Source of the DNA: Dasypus novemcinctus
Taxonomy: Eukaryota; Chordata; Mammalia; Cingulata; Dasypodidae
Length of the DNA stretch: 64,000 bases
NCBI RefSeq assembly: GCF_030445035.2
Contig: NC_080677.1
Location: 108,865,263-108,929,262, forward strand
Reading direction: 5' to 3'
The notes below the pieces were generated by a model. That model saw only the letters and a program-made list of their open reading frames with translations. It was not told where the DNA came from and ran no database searches. The position numbers and the translations under genes are program-made. Shown here piece after piece: positions 12,165 to 23,384 of the stretch (positions are counted from its first letter, which is position 1; each line of letters begins with the position of its first letter).

Positions 12165-12751
12165 AAGGTTGTAACGTGAAATATTTAAAGTGTTTAAAGA
12201 AAAAACTACCAACCTAGAATTATGTATCTAGTGAAATTATCCTTTAAGAGTGAAGTAGAAATAGAAACTCTCTCAGATAAACAAGAACTGAGGGCATTCA
12301 TCACCAGCAGACGTATACTTCAAGAAATGATAAAAGTTCTTCAGGGAATAGAAAAATGATATAGGTAAGAAAGGAAGAGCACTGGAGAAGGAATAAATTA
12401 AGGCAAAATAAAATATTTTTCTTTTCTTAATTGATCTAATGGATAAGTATTTAAAGGAACAGTAGTAATCATGTATTGGGTGATTATAGTATATGGAAAA
12501 GTGAAATAAATTTCAGTAATGTCATAAAGGATGGGAGGAAGATACCTGCACTACATGTGAGGCAGTTTAGTGTTATTTGAAAGTGAATTTTGATTAGTTA
12601 AAATATATATTGCAAACACTAGGGCAACCACTAAAAATATTTATCAAAGAAATATAATTGATATGCTAGAGAGAAGATAAAATGGAATCCTATAAAATGC
12701 TCAATTAAAACCAGAGATGACTGAAAAAGAGGGAGAAAAATAAAGAACAAA

Positions 12752-13020
12752 TGTGATATGGTGAATCATATTCCCCAACGAAAGACATATTTTAAATCTT
12801 AATTGGCATTCTTTTGGGTGAGAACCCATTTGTAATAAGGATCTCTTGAAGATATTATTATTAGGTAAGCTGTGACCAAATTGAATCAGTATATGGGCCT
12901 TACTCCATTTTATAGGAGGCTTAAAAAAAGTGGAAATTCAGATGCAGTCAGAGAAAGCCACAGGAAGTCAGAAGTCAGTGGAAACTTGAACAATCACCTA
13001 ACAATAGTGCTCCAAGGTCA
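12752..13020 (+). mobile_element. MaLR-type LTR fragment, sense
   Basis: Begins 'atggtgaatcatattcccc', with 'tgaagatattattattagg' and 'gccacaggaagtcagaag', parallel to the LTR at 50528-50941. It is truncated at the 3' side and lies within the L1. Confidence 0.65.
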
Positions 13021-13385
13021 GTGTTCCATGAAGATATAACACTCTTTAACATGTATGCAACCAACATCCAAGCATCAAAATATATGAGGCAAAAACCGAT
13101 AGAACTGCAAGAAGACATAGACAAAGCCACTTATTATAGTTGGAGACATTGACACCCCTCTTTCATTAGATGATAGGTGGAGTGGGTAGAAAATCAGGAA
13201 GAGTTGACCCAAACAGCACTATTAATCAACTCAATCTAATTGACACTCATAGAATACTCCACTCAACAACAGCAGAATACAAACTCTTCTCAAACTTATA
13301 CGAAACACTCACTAAGATAGACCACATTCTGGGCCATGAAACACATCTTACCAAATTTCAAAGAAGAGAAATCATAGAAGGTTCG

Positions 13386-13835
13386 GGTTCCTGAAGCTTA
13401 AGCATTCTCTCCTTTCATTTGCCGCAATGCCTGTGCAGGTGTCACCTGGCTTTGTGTTGCCTTATGGAAATTGGGGCTTGTGGAATGTGCATACATTCTG
13501 ATATTGCTGTGAGTAATAAAGTCCTTTGTCTCTGACCCAGGTTTTTGTGTCTTCTGTCAACATCTGTGCAACTGTAGCAAGTTAACTTTTTAGCTTACAA
13601 GTAGGGTAGAATTTTTGATCCTTCCCAGTTATCGGCAAAATCTTTTATAGTTTTATTCCTTTCCTGCTCAATTGAATTCCTAGAAACCTGGATTAATCCA
13701 ATGATTTTTCAAGGGAAACATTACTTCCAGCTTGTTTATTTTCATCTTTATTTCAGTTGTACTAAGTTTATTTCAATAGTCCCATCATTGGGGCTATTGT
13801 TGGCATTAATAATTTCAGTTTTTCATTTTCCACTT
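13386..13835 (+). repeat. Gene-free stretch, possibly an LTR 3' end at 13388-13600
   Basis: An AATAAA within 'gtgagtaataaagtcctttg' (near 13510) followed by 'tgtcttctgtcaacatctg' resembles the R-U5 end of an ERVL-like LTR, but I cannot name it. The remainder is unrecognised. Confidence 0.35.
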
Positions 13836-14060
13836 TTTTTTTTTTTTTTTTTTTGAGGTACCAGGGCTGGAATTAAGCCTGGGACCTTGTATGTGGGAAG
13901 CCAGCACCCAACCACTGAGCCACATCGGACACCCCCCAGTTGGTTTTTTGTTTGTTTGCTTGTTATTTGTTTTTTAGAAGGCATTGGGGATCAAACCTGG
14001 GACCTCCATGTGGGAATTAGGTGCTTAACTGCTTGAGCCACGTCTGCTCCCCCATCTTCC
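13836..14060 (-). mobile_element. Dimeric DAS-related SINE (two short tRNA-like monomers)
   Basis: Two monomers in antisense, 13850-13935 and 13970-14053, each with a B-box-like segment (e.g. 'gggatcaaacctgggacctc') and ending 'ccactgagccacatcgg' or 'ttgagccacgtctgctccc'. They are joined by a T-rich linker 'ttgtttgtttgcttgttatt'. The same dimer recurs at 21958, 34193, 49127 and 61866. Confidence 0.85.
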
Positions 14061-14546
14061 ACTATTTTTTTTTTTTTTTATATAGAACACGGGTGAAATG
14101 CACAAACACAGCTGTTTAGACAATGTTGACTAAGGTATATAATTTATGAAAGTCAAGAAAGCCTGAAGTCAACATGGATCCAATAGTAGTTTTAAAGTTC
14201 TTTATCCCATGGACATGCCATAAGAGAAAGGTGCAGCAAAGTTTAAAAATTCCAGCCAGACAGCAGGTTCCAAAGGCAGAACTGTACTCATAATGGTGCT
14301 CAATAAAGGTCTTACCAAAAAAAACCACCACATTAATTTTAAGTACATGAAATTTTCCAGCAGCTATCAACATTAAGATAAATTTTAATTAAAAAAAATC
14401 AAATTTTGCTACCTAACACTATATGAAAGAAGAGTTACTTATAGAAACAAAGGCATGACAGTGTGAACCTTTTCCTAATAGATTGCTGCTGGAATAGTAG
14501 ACCACCACTCTTCAGAATTTTTTATCCTGCACCCTATAATTTAAAA
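14061..14546. other. Gene-free stretch, AT-rich
   Basis: No recognisable gene or repeat. The minus-strand open frame 14116-14373 (85 codons) has no family resemblance. Confidence 0.5.
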
Positions 14547-14561
14547 AGTCTTAGCATTTCA

Positions 14562-14856
14562 GAGGAGTGACTGTGGCTCAATCCATTGGCCTCCTGTCTA
14601 CCATATGGGAGGCCCTGGGTTCACATCCCAGGGCCTCCTTCTGATGGCAAGCTGGCCCACCCACACACCTGAGGAGACCTGCTGGCCCATGGAGCGGATG
14701 CATCAAGATGACCCAACAAAGGGAGACAAACAGACACAGAAGAATGTGCAGCGAATGGACAGAGAGCAGACAGCAAGCAAGCTGCAAGGGGGGGGGTGTT
14801 AATAATAATAAAAAAAAGTAGATCTCAATAAATATAAAAATATATTTTTTAAAAAT
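14562..14856 (+). mobile_element. Short DAS-type SINE
   Basis: Head 'gtggctcaatccattggcctcctgtctaccatatgggagg' in form, B box 'gggttcacatccc', A-rich tail. Perfect 15-bp target duplication agtcttagcatttca at 14547-14561 and 14857-14871. Confidence 0.93.
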
Positions 14857-14871
14857 AGTCTTAGCATTTCA

Positions 14872-16185
14872 CATCCAATATATGTAATTTTGTATTCTTA
14901 AGTTCTGTACAAATGCTATTATTGTATTCATATTTTGATGTTGTAAAACTCAAAGATTGCAATAAAAAAGGATGTGATTAAAACAAATATGCAGTAGAAG
15001 TTTCAATATTTTCTTCCTTTATCTCCAATAGGAATAAATGCCTCATTTTGGAGGTCATTGGATTTGACTGTAATTCAGCTGGGAGGAAGCCCAGTTGGGT
15101 GCCGTGGTGGAGGGGACCATATGGCAGAGTTTGGCCTGAGAGCTGGTCATTAACTGCTTGTTCCAGGAGGGACACCAGTCATGGGGAAGGGGAAGGCAAG
15201 ACCCTGGTGTTGGAGAGACTTTCTTTAAAGTGGCCACCAGTTGAGGTCTCTGGCTTGTGGGAGAGGAGAGTGGCGTCCAGTAACTCAAAGTGGGGAGCAG
15301 GACAGAACAAAGATTTGGGAGCTGAAGGATGCAGAACAGGCATAGGCCAGGGAAGTGAGGTTTTGTTTAGGAGATTTGTTTGTTCAACAAATAGTTTCTG
15401 GGCAGTGGCCTAGACTTCACATAGAAGAATATGGCACAGCCCCTGCCTGCAAGGAGTTTATTGCATGTTAAATGCCTGTGAACAATTAGAATTAACGTGG
15501 TATGTGATGTTAGAGGGAGGGACAAGGCGTGATCAGCTTATCTTGGGAGAGCGGTCAGCCAACTACGACTTACCCCTCTGGATGGCCCCAGTGTGGGATT
15601 TTGAATGATGAAGTGTCTAGAACCTTGAGTCCAGAGCAGCATTAACTCTGCTTTTGGTGGATCGTTGCTTTTTGGATTTTCAATATTCAGTTTCCTCTGA
15701 AAGCAGCTGTTTGGCATAATTCTGGAAGGTGGGATAAGCCTGGTTTTGTTAATTAAACCACATTCTGAGTATATGGGGGAGCTGGTTATTTTATGAAACT
15801 GTGGTAAATCCTGTTGTTAACCAAAGAATCCTTTGCAATGTGAATGAAGACCTCCTTGTTTTTCAGTGTTTTAAGATTATATTTGATATATTTATTTTCA
15901 TAAATTACCCAAAGGTTACTTTTTCTGAGTAGGTTGGAGATTAAACATAACTCAGTGTGGGAGTTTTGGAGTTGAACAACAATTGTTCACAAATGTTGGA
16001 GCACCTCAGCCCTCTTTGAACACCCTCAGGGTTGTCCCTAACCAGAACTGGGAATTATTACCTTTAATGAGGAAGGGAGTCAGGGCAAGAATCATCTCTC
16101 CTGCAACCTTCCACCCTGCTTTGGCTAATTAACTCCTACACATCTTACCTACCTCAGCTCACATGCCACTTTTCCCATCTATGTA
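14872..16185. other. Gene-free stretch, possible L2 relic at about 15385-15520
   Basis: 15385-15520 ('gttcaacaaatagtttctggg', 'cctgcctgcaaggagtttat') looks like antisense L2. Nothing else recognised; no gene. Confidence 0.4.
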
Positions 16186-16260
16186 TGCATGTATATATAT
16201 ATGTATGTAAGTATGTATGTATGTATCTCTCTATCTACCTCTCTATCTATCTCTACTCAT
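16186..16260. repeat. Tetranucleotide microsatellite
   Basis: Impure (atgt)n and (ctat)n tracts: tatgtatgcatgtatatata followed by tatgtatgtatgtatctctc and tatctacctctctatctatc. Confidence 0.9.
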
Positions 16261-17476
16261 CCAATCTCCCAAATGCCACGTTTTGAACATAACTTTTATT
16301 TTAATCAGTTATACAGTATTTTGTATAAAGAGTCAACAATAGTTCTACAGGTTTTTTAAAAAGCAGCAGAGTCCTGCCCCTCACTGCTTCTTGCCATATC
16401 TTGCTCTCCAGCAACACCATGGTGAATTCTTTTAGCTGGTATTTACCTGTGTAAAACTAGATAAGGAGCTGAAATTGCTACTTCTTTATTTTTCAGTTTT
16501 AGGTGTTTTCTATCTAGTTCCCACTATGAAAAATAAGAATTTAACTTTCTCATATTTTCTTTAAAATATGCTTTATTGTGGAGTATCTCATACATATAAG
16601 TGTGTATAAAAACTTCCATGGCCTGTTAAACATAAAATTAATATTGTTTATCCACCTTTCAGCTTAGGAAGAATAGAACGCTACCTTAGAAGCCTGCCTA
16701 TGCCCTCAATTCCCTTCCTTCCCTTCCCAGAGGAAACCACTAATCTATGTTAATGATTTCCATCCGTTTCATTATAGTTATACTTACGCACGTATTGTTG
16801 TGTAGTTTCATCTCTTTGTAATAAGACATAAATGGAAACATACACTGCATGTTTTTAATTGGCTTCTTTCACTCAACATTATGTCTTTGAGGCTTATCCA
16901 TGTGGACGCACGCAGCTGTAGTGGATTCCTTTTCTCTGCTGTATTGTATTCAATTATATGACTGCACCTCCATTTATTGTCTTTTAGTACATATATACAA
17001 GAGTTTCTTGAAGGCATGTAGCAGCGTAGAATTATTAGGACATGGGGTGTGCAGTAAATTTTCAAAGTTACTAGGTATCAACTGTTTTCTGAAGTGATTT
17101 TACCAATTTAAAGCTCTGCTGGAAGTGGACAAGAGATTTTATTGCTCCATATCCCTGCCAACACTTAGTATTGACTGACTAACTTTTGCCAATTTGGTAA
17201 TTTCATTGTGGTTTTAATTTACATTTTCCATGTTGCTAATTGCTAATTTTCATATTAATAGATTATTTTGAGTCCTCCTCTGTGAAATGGCCTTGCATGT
17301 TTTTTGTCCATTTTTGAAACTGAGTTTTTGTCTTTTAAAAAAATTGATTCAGAGATATTCTTTATATATCCAGGATCTACAAATTCTTTGCCAATGTTAT
17401 ATACAGCAAATATATGCCCTTAGTTTTGAGGCCTTCATTCCACTCTCTGCTAGGGGTCTTAAAAACAGGAGCTCTT

Positions 17477-17805
17477 GAAAAGTGGATGTGGCTTAACCAG
17501 TTGGATACTTGCCTACCACATGGAGGTCCTGGGTTCAGGTTCCAGTGCCTCATAAAAGAAGAGGAGCAGATAACGTATTCTGCTGCAATAAGCTGATGCC
17601 ACAATCCAGCAGATGCTGCAGCCTGCACAGAGCAGATGAGCCTCAGGCTGTTGGGCATGGCCTTCTCATGTGGGAGATTCTGGGTTCGGTTCCTGGTGCC
17701 TCCTGGAGAAGGCGAGGGAACAAAGAGCAGACAGACAAGAGAACCATCTGCAGGAGGTAGAGGATAAATTTAAAAAATTAAGTAAATAATAATAAAAATA
17801 ATAGT
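17477..17805 (+). mobile_element. Composite SINE with two tRNA-like heads
   Basis: First head at 17477-17550 ('gtggcttaaccagttggatac', 'gggttcaggttccagtgcc'), second at 17640-17700 ('tctgggttcggttcctggtgcc'), separated by about 100 bp of unrelated spacer. Approximate target duplication aaaacaggagctctt (17462-17476) and aaaacagcaagagttctt (17806-17823). The copy at 20250-20590 has the same arrangement in antisense. Confidence 0.8.
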
Positions 17806-17982
17806 AAAACAGCAAGAGTTCTTAATTTTAATGTAGTTGAAATAATCCATCTTTCCCTTTAATTATTTCATTTTTTGCCTTTTGTGTCTTATATGGAAAA
17901 ATTCCCTACCCCATTGTCAAAAATATCCTTTATGTTGTCTTCTAAGTGTGTTATGGTTTTGTCTTTTATATTTAAGTATTTT

Positions 17983-18384
17983 TTTTAAAGATTTTATTTT
18001 TTATTTATTTCTCTCCCCCCATCCCTAGTTGTCTGCTCTCTGTGTCCATTTTCTGTGTGTTCTTCTGTGACCACTTCTATTCTTATCAGCAGCACCGGGA
18101 ATCTGTGTTTCTTTTTTTTTGTTGTGTCAGCTCTCCATGTGTGCGGTGCCATTCTTGGGCAGGTTGCACTTCCTTTTGCTCTGGGTGGCTCTCCTTACGG
18201 GGCGCATTCCTTGCGCGTGGGGCTCCCCTATGTGGGGGACACCCCTGCATGGCACGGCACTCCTTGCGCGCATCAGCGCTACGCATGGGCCAGCTCCACA
18301 CGGGTCAATGAGGCCCGGGGTTTGAACTGCAGACCTCCCATGTGGTAGGCAGATGCCCTATTCATTGGGCCAAGTCCACTTCCC
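17983..18384 (-). mobile_element. DAS-type SINE, antisense
   Basis: Tail (tttttaaagatttta) at the left and head ('gggtttgaactgcagacctc', 'ccattgggccaagtccac'-type) at the right. Target duplication tatatttaagtatttt (17967-17982) and tatatttaattatttt (18385-18400), one mismatch. Confidence 0.93.
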
Positions 18385-19160
18385 TATATTTAATTATTTT
18401 AATCTACTTAAAATTGATTTTTGTATTTGGTGTTTTTTCTTATAGAGATCTACAATTGTCTCAGGGACATTTATTGAATAGTTTATCTTTCCGCATCGAT
18501 CTGCAGTGCCAAGTCTGCAAAAAATGAAGTTTGCAAATATGCTTTGGTTTGTTTCTTTTTGATGTTCTGATGTTCTATTTGTCTGTGCCAATACCGAACA
18601 GTCTTAATTACTATAACTTTGTAACATGTCTTAAAATCTGGTATAGAAAGTTCTCCCACCTTCTTCTTCTTTGGGATGATCTTTGTTATTACTAAGGGCC
18701 TTATTTTTTCATCTACATTTTATTGGCTTGTGAAGCTTTGTGGAATTGTTGGGCTTTTGGTTGGAATGACACTGAATCTCTAGGTCTATTTTGTGGAGCA
18801 TAATTTTATGATATTCAGTATTTTTATACAAGAACACAGTATGTCTTTAGATTTGTTTAGAGCTTTAGTGTTTTTCAATAATTTTATAATTATCTCCAAG
18901 AAGGTATTGCACATTATTTGTTAGAATACCTAGATATTTTATATAATATGTAGTATCTTTTTAAAAATTATATTTTTGTAATTGATGTTGCTGATGAACA
19001 AAAATGGTACTGACTTTTACATATTGACTTTTGCATGTGACAACCTTGCTAAACTCTCTTACAGATTCTAATAGTTTATCTGTAGCTTGTTTGAGGTATT
19101 CTTCAGAGTTATAGCAGCTGCATTAATGCAGCTTTTTTCTCCTTCCTACTCTTTATAATC

Positions 19161-19246
19161 TTTTTTTTTAGGAGGTTCTGGGGATTGAACCCAAGTCCTT
19201 GTACATGGGAACCAGATGTTCAACCATTGAGCTACATCTGCTCCCT
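19161..19246 (-). mobile_element. Monomeric DAS-related SINE, antisense
   Basis: Single tRNA-like monomer: T-run, 'ggggattgaacccaagtcc' (B box in antisense), then 'aaccattgagctacatctgc'. Inserted in the old L1. Confidence 0.85.
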
Positions 19247-20249
19247 TGGTTTTGTTTTACTGCATTGGTTAGGACGTTCCATACTAATATTGAATAGAAG
19301 TAGTAATGAGGGCATCTTTGTTTTGATCTTAAAGTGAATGTTTAATTTGAAAGCAAATATTTAAGTATTGTTTGACTTTTGCTATAGGTTTTTAGAAGCT
19401 ATTCTTTAGCAGATAAATTAAGTGCTCTCCTATTCAGAACTTAGAAGATATTTTATTATGAATAATGTTTAAAATAATTGGGAATTATTTTTTTGCAGCT
19501 ATTGAGATTTTTTTTTCTCTTTTAATTTGTGGTTTGTATTGAATTAACTGCTTTAAAAATATTAAACCAAACTTACCTTTTTGGGATAAACCCAACTTTG
19601 TTGTGATGACTCTGTTTGCTAGCATTTTTTTTAAACAAATATATTTATTGATACATATTAATAAAGCATACAATTCACCCAACATGTATAATTAATGATA
19701 TTTCATATAATCACATGGTTGTGCATTCATAGCTTCAATCACTATTTAGAGATTTTCATTATTTCAATAATAATAACAACAAAAACCAAACAAATAAACA
19801 AGAAAATTCTTCACCTCTCAATTTCTTTATTCTTCCTTTGCTGTACATAGCTGCTATTTCTGGCTATTCTCACACTCAATTATTTATTTATTTATTTATT
19901 TAGCAGTTTTGTTGAGATATAGTCACATACCATACGATCTATCCAAAGTGTATAATTGATGGCTTTTAGTATAATCAAAATGTTGTGCATTCATCACTAC
20001 AAAAAATTTTAGAACAATTTCATTACTCCAAAAAAAAAACCATTTTCTTTAGAATTTTGCATATGTCTACATGAGTGAGATTGGTCTGTAATTTTTCTTT
20101 CTTGTACTATCAAGTTTTGATAGCAAGTTTATGCCAGTTTCATAAATTGAGTTGGGAATTATTCCCTGTCTTTATTCTTGAAGAGTTTGTTTAAGATGGT
20201 AACTCATAAGTGAAGCTATCTGAGCCTGGAATTTTCCTTGTAGAAGTTT

Positions 20250-20590
20250 TTTTAAAAAGATTTATCTATTTACTTTATATATCCCTCCATTCCCCTTCCC
20301 TTTTCTCCCGCCCCCCGTCCCCCGCCTGATGATTCTATTGTCAGTTTGCTGGACTTCTTCAGGAGACTCCAGGAACCGAACCCAAGACCTCTCATGTGGG
20401 AGGGAAGTGCCCAATGGCCTGAGCCATATCCACTCCCTGCAGGCTACAGCATTTGCTGGCTTGAGGCATCAGCTCATTGTGGCGGGAGGCAGCATCTAGC
20501 TCATCTTCTTTTAGGAGACAACAGCACCAGAACTCAAGACTTCTCGTGTGGTAGGTGGGCACCCAACTGGTTGAGTCACGCCTGCTTCCC
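20250..20590 (-). mobile_element. Composite SINE with two tRNA-like heads, antisense
   Basis: Antisense heads near 20365-20440 ('aaccgaacccaagacctctc', 'ggcctgagccatatccac') and 20525-20588 ('gaactcaagacttctcgtg', 'gttgagtcacgcctgc') with a spacer like that of the 17477-17805 element. Confidence 0.8.
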
Positions 20591-20711
20591 CTTGTAGAAA
20601 ATTTTTGACTACTGATTTAAGTTTATAATGGTTATAAGACTTCTTTATTCTTCTTGAGTCTATTTTAATAGGTTATATGTTTCTCAGAATCTGACCTTTT
20701 CATCCAAGTGC

Positions 20712-20960
20712 TCAAAGTGATTGATGTGGATTGAATTGTGCACTCTAATTTGAATATGTTCTTGGTCTTGGTCTGCATTCTGGACCCATGCAAAATAAGA
20801 TGTCTTCAGGATGTTACTTCAGTTAAGGCGTGACCCAAATGACCCAGGTTGGGCTTTAATCTGGATTACTGGAGTCCTTTGTAAACAGAGTAAAAGTCAG
20901 AGAGAAGCCACAGGGAGCAGCCAGAAGCTGGAAGTCAAGGGACTGTGCTTAACAATGTAT
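20712..20960 (+). mobile_element. MaLR-type LTR fragment, sense
   Basis: 'gatgtggattgaattgtgc' near 20725, 'cttcagttaaggcgtgacc' near 20817, 'gagagaagccacagggagc' near 20900, parallel to the LTR at 50528-50941. Truncated; inserted in the old L1. Confidence 0.65.
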
Positions 20961-21957
20961 TGGTGTCCTTTCTAAAGTCCTGTTATGGTTATTTGTACTT
21001 TCTGTAGTTTTCATTTTATTAGTCTTTTTAAAGAACTAATTTTGAGTTTTGTTGGTTCCAATCTTGTATCTTATTTTCCATTTTTGCTTTTATAATTTTT
21101 TCATTTATTCTACTTTATTTGGTTTTCTTTTGCAATTTTTTCTAGCTTATTAATTGGGTGTTTCACTTCTCACTTTTGAGCCTTTCTCCTTTTTTAATCT
21201 AGGCACTACAGGTATACAGTTCTCTATATGTAATCCTTTAGCTGATACCCCAAGTTTTGAAACAGTGTTTTTATTTATTATTAAGTTCTATATTTCCCTT
21301 ATGATTTCTTCTTTCACCCTATGTATTATTTAGAAGTATTTTTTAAAAGTTTTTAAATAGATACAATTTTTAAAAGTTATATTATTGTTATTGATTTCTG
21401 ATTGAATTTACATTGTAGTCAGAGTTGTCTGTGTCAACCTTGAAAATTAGTTGAGACTAATTTTATAATCTAGTACTTTGTCAATTTTGTAAACATTTGT
21501 AAATGTTTCATGTGGTTTTTTTAAAGAGTGTGTGCTCTTTAATTGTTGAGTATAATGTTCTATAAATGTCTATTAGATCAAGCTTGATTGATATTTTTAA
21601 ATAATTAATTTTGTGATCTGTTTGTTTACTTGATCAATGCCTCCTGAGAAAAGTGTGTAAAAATATGCCATTCTGGTAGTGAACCTGTCAGATTCTTTTG
21701 TCTTTCTATTAACTTTTGATTTATATAATTAAGACTTTTATTAGGTGCTCACAAGTATGGTCTTGAGTGTTCTTGGGAAATTGAAAACAGTATGATGCAG
21801 TGACCCTCTATTTCCAATAACTCTTTATGCATTAAAAATTTATGTTATTTTATCTTTTATTAATAAAGCTACAGATGCTTTTTGTTGTTGTTGTTAGAAT
21901 TTACCTGGAATATCTTTTTTCCATCCTTGACTTAAGTTTCTCTTTGTTCTTATTTTT

Positions 21958-22178
21958 GTTTGTTTGTTTGTTTGTTTGTTTGAGGTACTGGGACTGGAGA
22001 TTGAACCCAGGACCTTGACATTCAGCTACTCAGCCACTGAGCCACATTGGCTTCCCTGAGTTGGTTTTTTCATTTGTTTGCTTGTTGTTTTTGTTTGTTT
22101 TTAGGAGTCATGGGGCACTGAACCCAGAACCTCCCATATGGAAAGCAGATACTTATCTGCTTGAGACACATCTATTCC
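21958..22178 (-). mobile_element. Dimeric DAS-related SINE, antisense
   Basis: Same two-monomer arrangement as 13836-14060: monomers at 21985-22055 ('gagattgaacccaggacc', 'ccactgagccacattggc') and 22100-22175 ('cactgaacccagaacctcc'), linker 'catttgtttgcttgttg'. Confidence 0.85.
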
Positions 22179-22194
22179 TCTCTTATTATGTTTT

Positions 22195-22604
22195 TTTTTA
22201 AAAGATTTTTATTTTATTTATTTCTCTTCCCCCGCCCCAGTTGTCTGTTCTCTGTGTCCATTTGCTGCGTGTTCTTTTTTTGTCTGCTTTCTGCTGTTGT
22301 CAACGGCACGGGAATCTGTGTCTCTTTTTGTCGTGTCATCTTGCCGCGTCAGCTCTCCGCGTGTGCGGCGCTATTCCCGGCAGGCTGCACTTTCTTTCGT
22401 GCTGGGTGGCTCTCCCTACTGGGTGCACCCCCTGTGCATGGGGCTCCCCTATGCGGGGAACACCCCCGCGTGGCATGGCACTCCCTGCATGCATCAGCGC
22501 TGTGCGTGGGCCAGCTCCACATGGGTCAAGGAGGCCCGGGGTTTCAACCATGGACCTCCCATGTGGTAGACGGATGCCCTAACCACTGGGCCAAGTCCAC
22601 TTCT
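22195..22604 (-). mobile_element. DAS-type SINE, antisense
   Basis: Complete antisense SINE with perfect duplication ctcttattatgtttt at 22180-22194 and 22605-22619. The open frames across it are SINE artefacts. Confidence 0.95.
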
Positions 22605-23296
22605 CTCTTATTATGTTTTAAATGTGTCTCTTATGAATACATATAGCTAGATTTAAAAATATATATATTTCAATAATTTTTCTCCTTTACTGGGGAGTTT
22701 AATCCATTTACATTTAGTATAACTGCAAATAAATTTAGGCAAGTTTCTTCTTTTTATATCCTTTCTATTTGTCTCACTTAAAAAGAATTCCATTTTCTCC
22801 ATTCTTTCTCACATTGTTTTGGTTTGTTATTTTTCCCTTTTCATCATTCCATCTTAACCTTTCTACCTATTTGGAAGTTATATGCTCTGTGCCTAGTCTC
22901 TTAGTTGCTGCATTTTAAAAATATCTTAAAATTTTCCTTTAGTGAAGATCTTTGTTTCTATTTGCCTGAAAGTTTTACTGGGAATAAAATTCTAAGCAGA
23001 CAGTCTTCTGTCTTCCATTTTGCTGTTAAAGGTGACCAGTCTAAATTTTTAAAAAAGGTAACCTGCCTACTGTTCTTTAGTAGGTGATCTCTTTTCATCT
23101 CTGGTTGCTTTGAAGATATTCTCCTTGTCTTTGATATTCTGTAGTTTTATAATCATGTATTCTTCAGGTATACTCTTTCAGGTATACCATAATGCGTCTA
23201 GGTATAGATTTCTTTTGTTTATTCTACTTGGATTCCTGTATCTGGGGATTGCTCTCTTTCCACTATTTAAAAATTTTCTCAACCATTATCTTTTTG

Positions 23297-23384
23297 TTTT
23301 GTTTTAAGGAGGTACTGGAAATTGAGCCCAGGACCTCATACATGGGAAGCAGGCATTTAACCACTGAGCTACATCTGCTCCCCA
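23297..23384 (-). mobile_element. Monomeric SINE inserted in an L1 target duplication
   Basis: Short antisense monomer ('ggaaattgagcccaggacc', 'ccactgagctacatctgctcc'). It is flanked by aaccattatcttttt (23281-23295) and aaacattacctttt (about 23385-23398), which are two diverged copies of the target duplication of the large L1 to the right (third copy at 32734-32748). Confidence 0.75.

Larger units (their letters stand above)
10990..13385 (+). mobile_element. Old sense-strand L1 (5' region, ORF1 remnant, ORF2 endonuclease remnant)
   Basis: About 11330-11740 resembles L1 ORF1 coiled-coil coding sequence with stops; 12185-12750 is the following spacer-like region; 13035-13385 encodes a decayed endonuclease segment ending ...KIDHILGHETHLTKF (plus strand frame at 13170-13394). 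A SINE at 11746-12164 and an LTR fragment at about 12752-13020 have inserted. Not functional. Confidence 0.75.

Noticed and set aside
14061-14990. Processed pseudogene ending near an AATAAA at about 14961
   Set aside because: No coding similarity and no poly(A) tail with target duplication could be identified; left unannotated.
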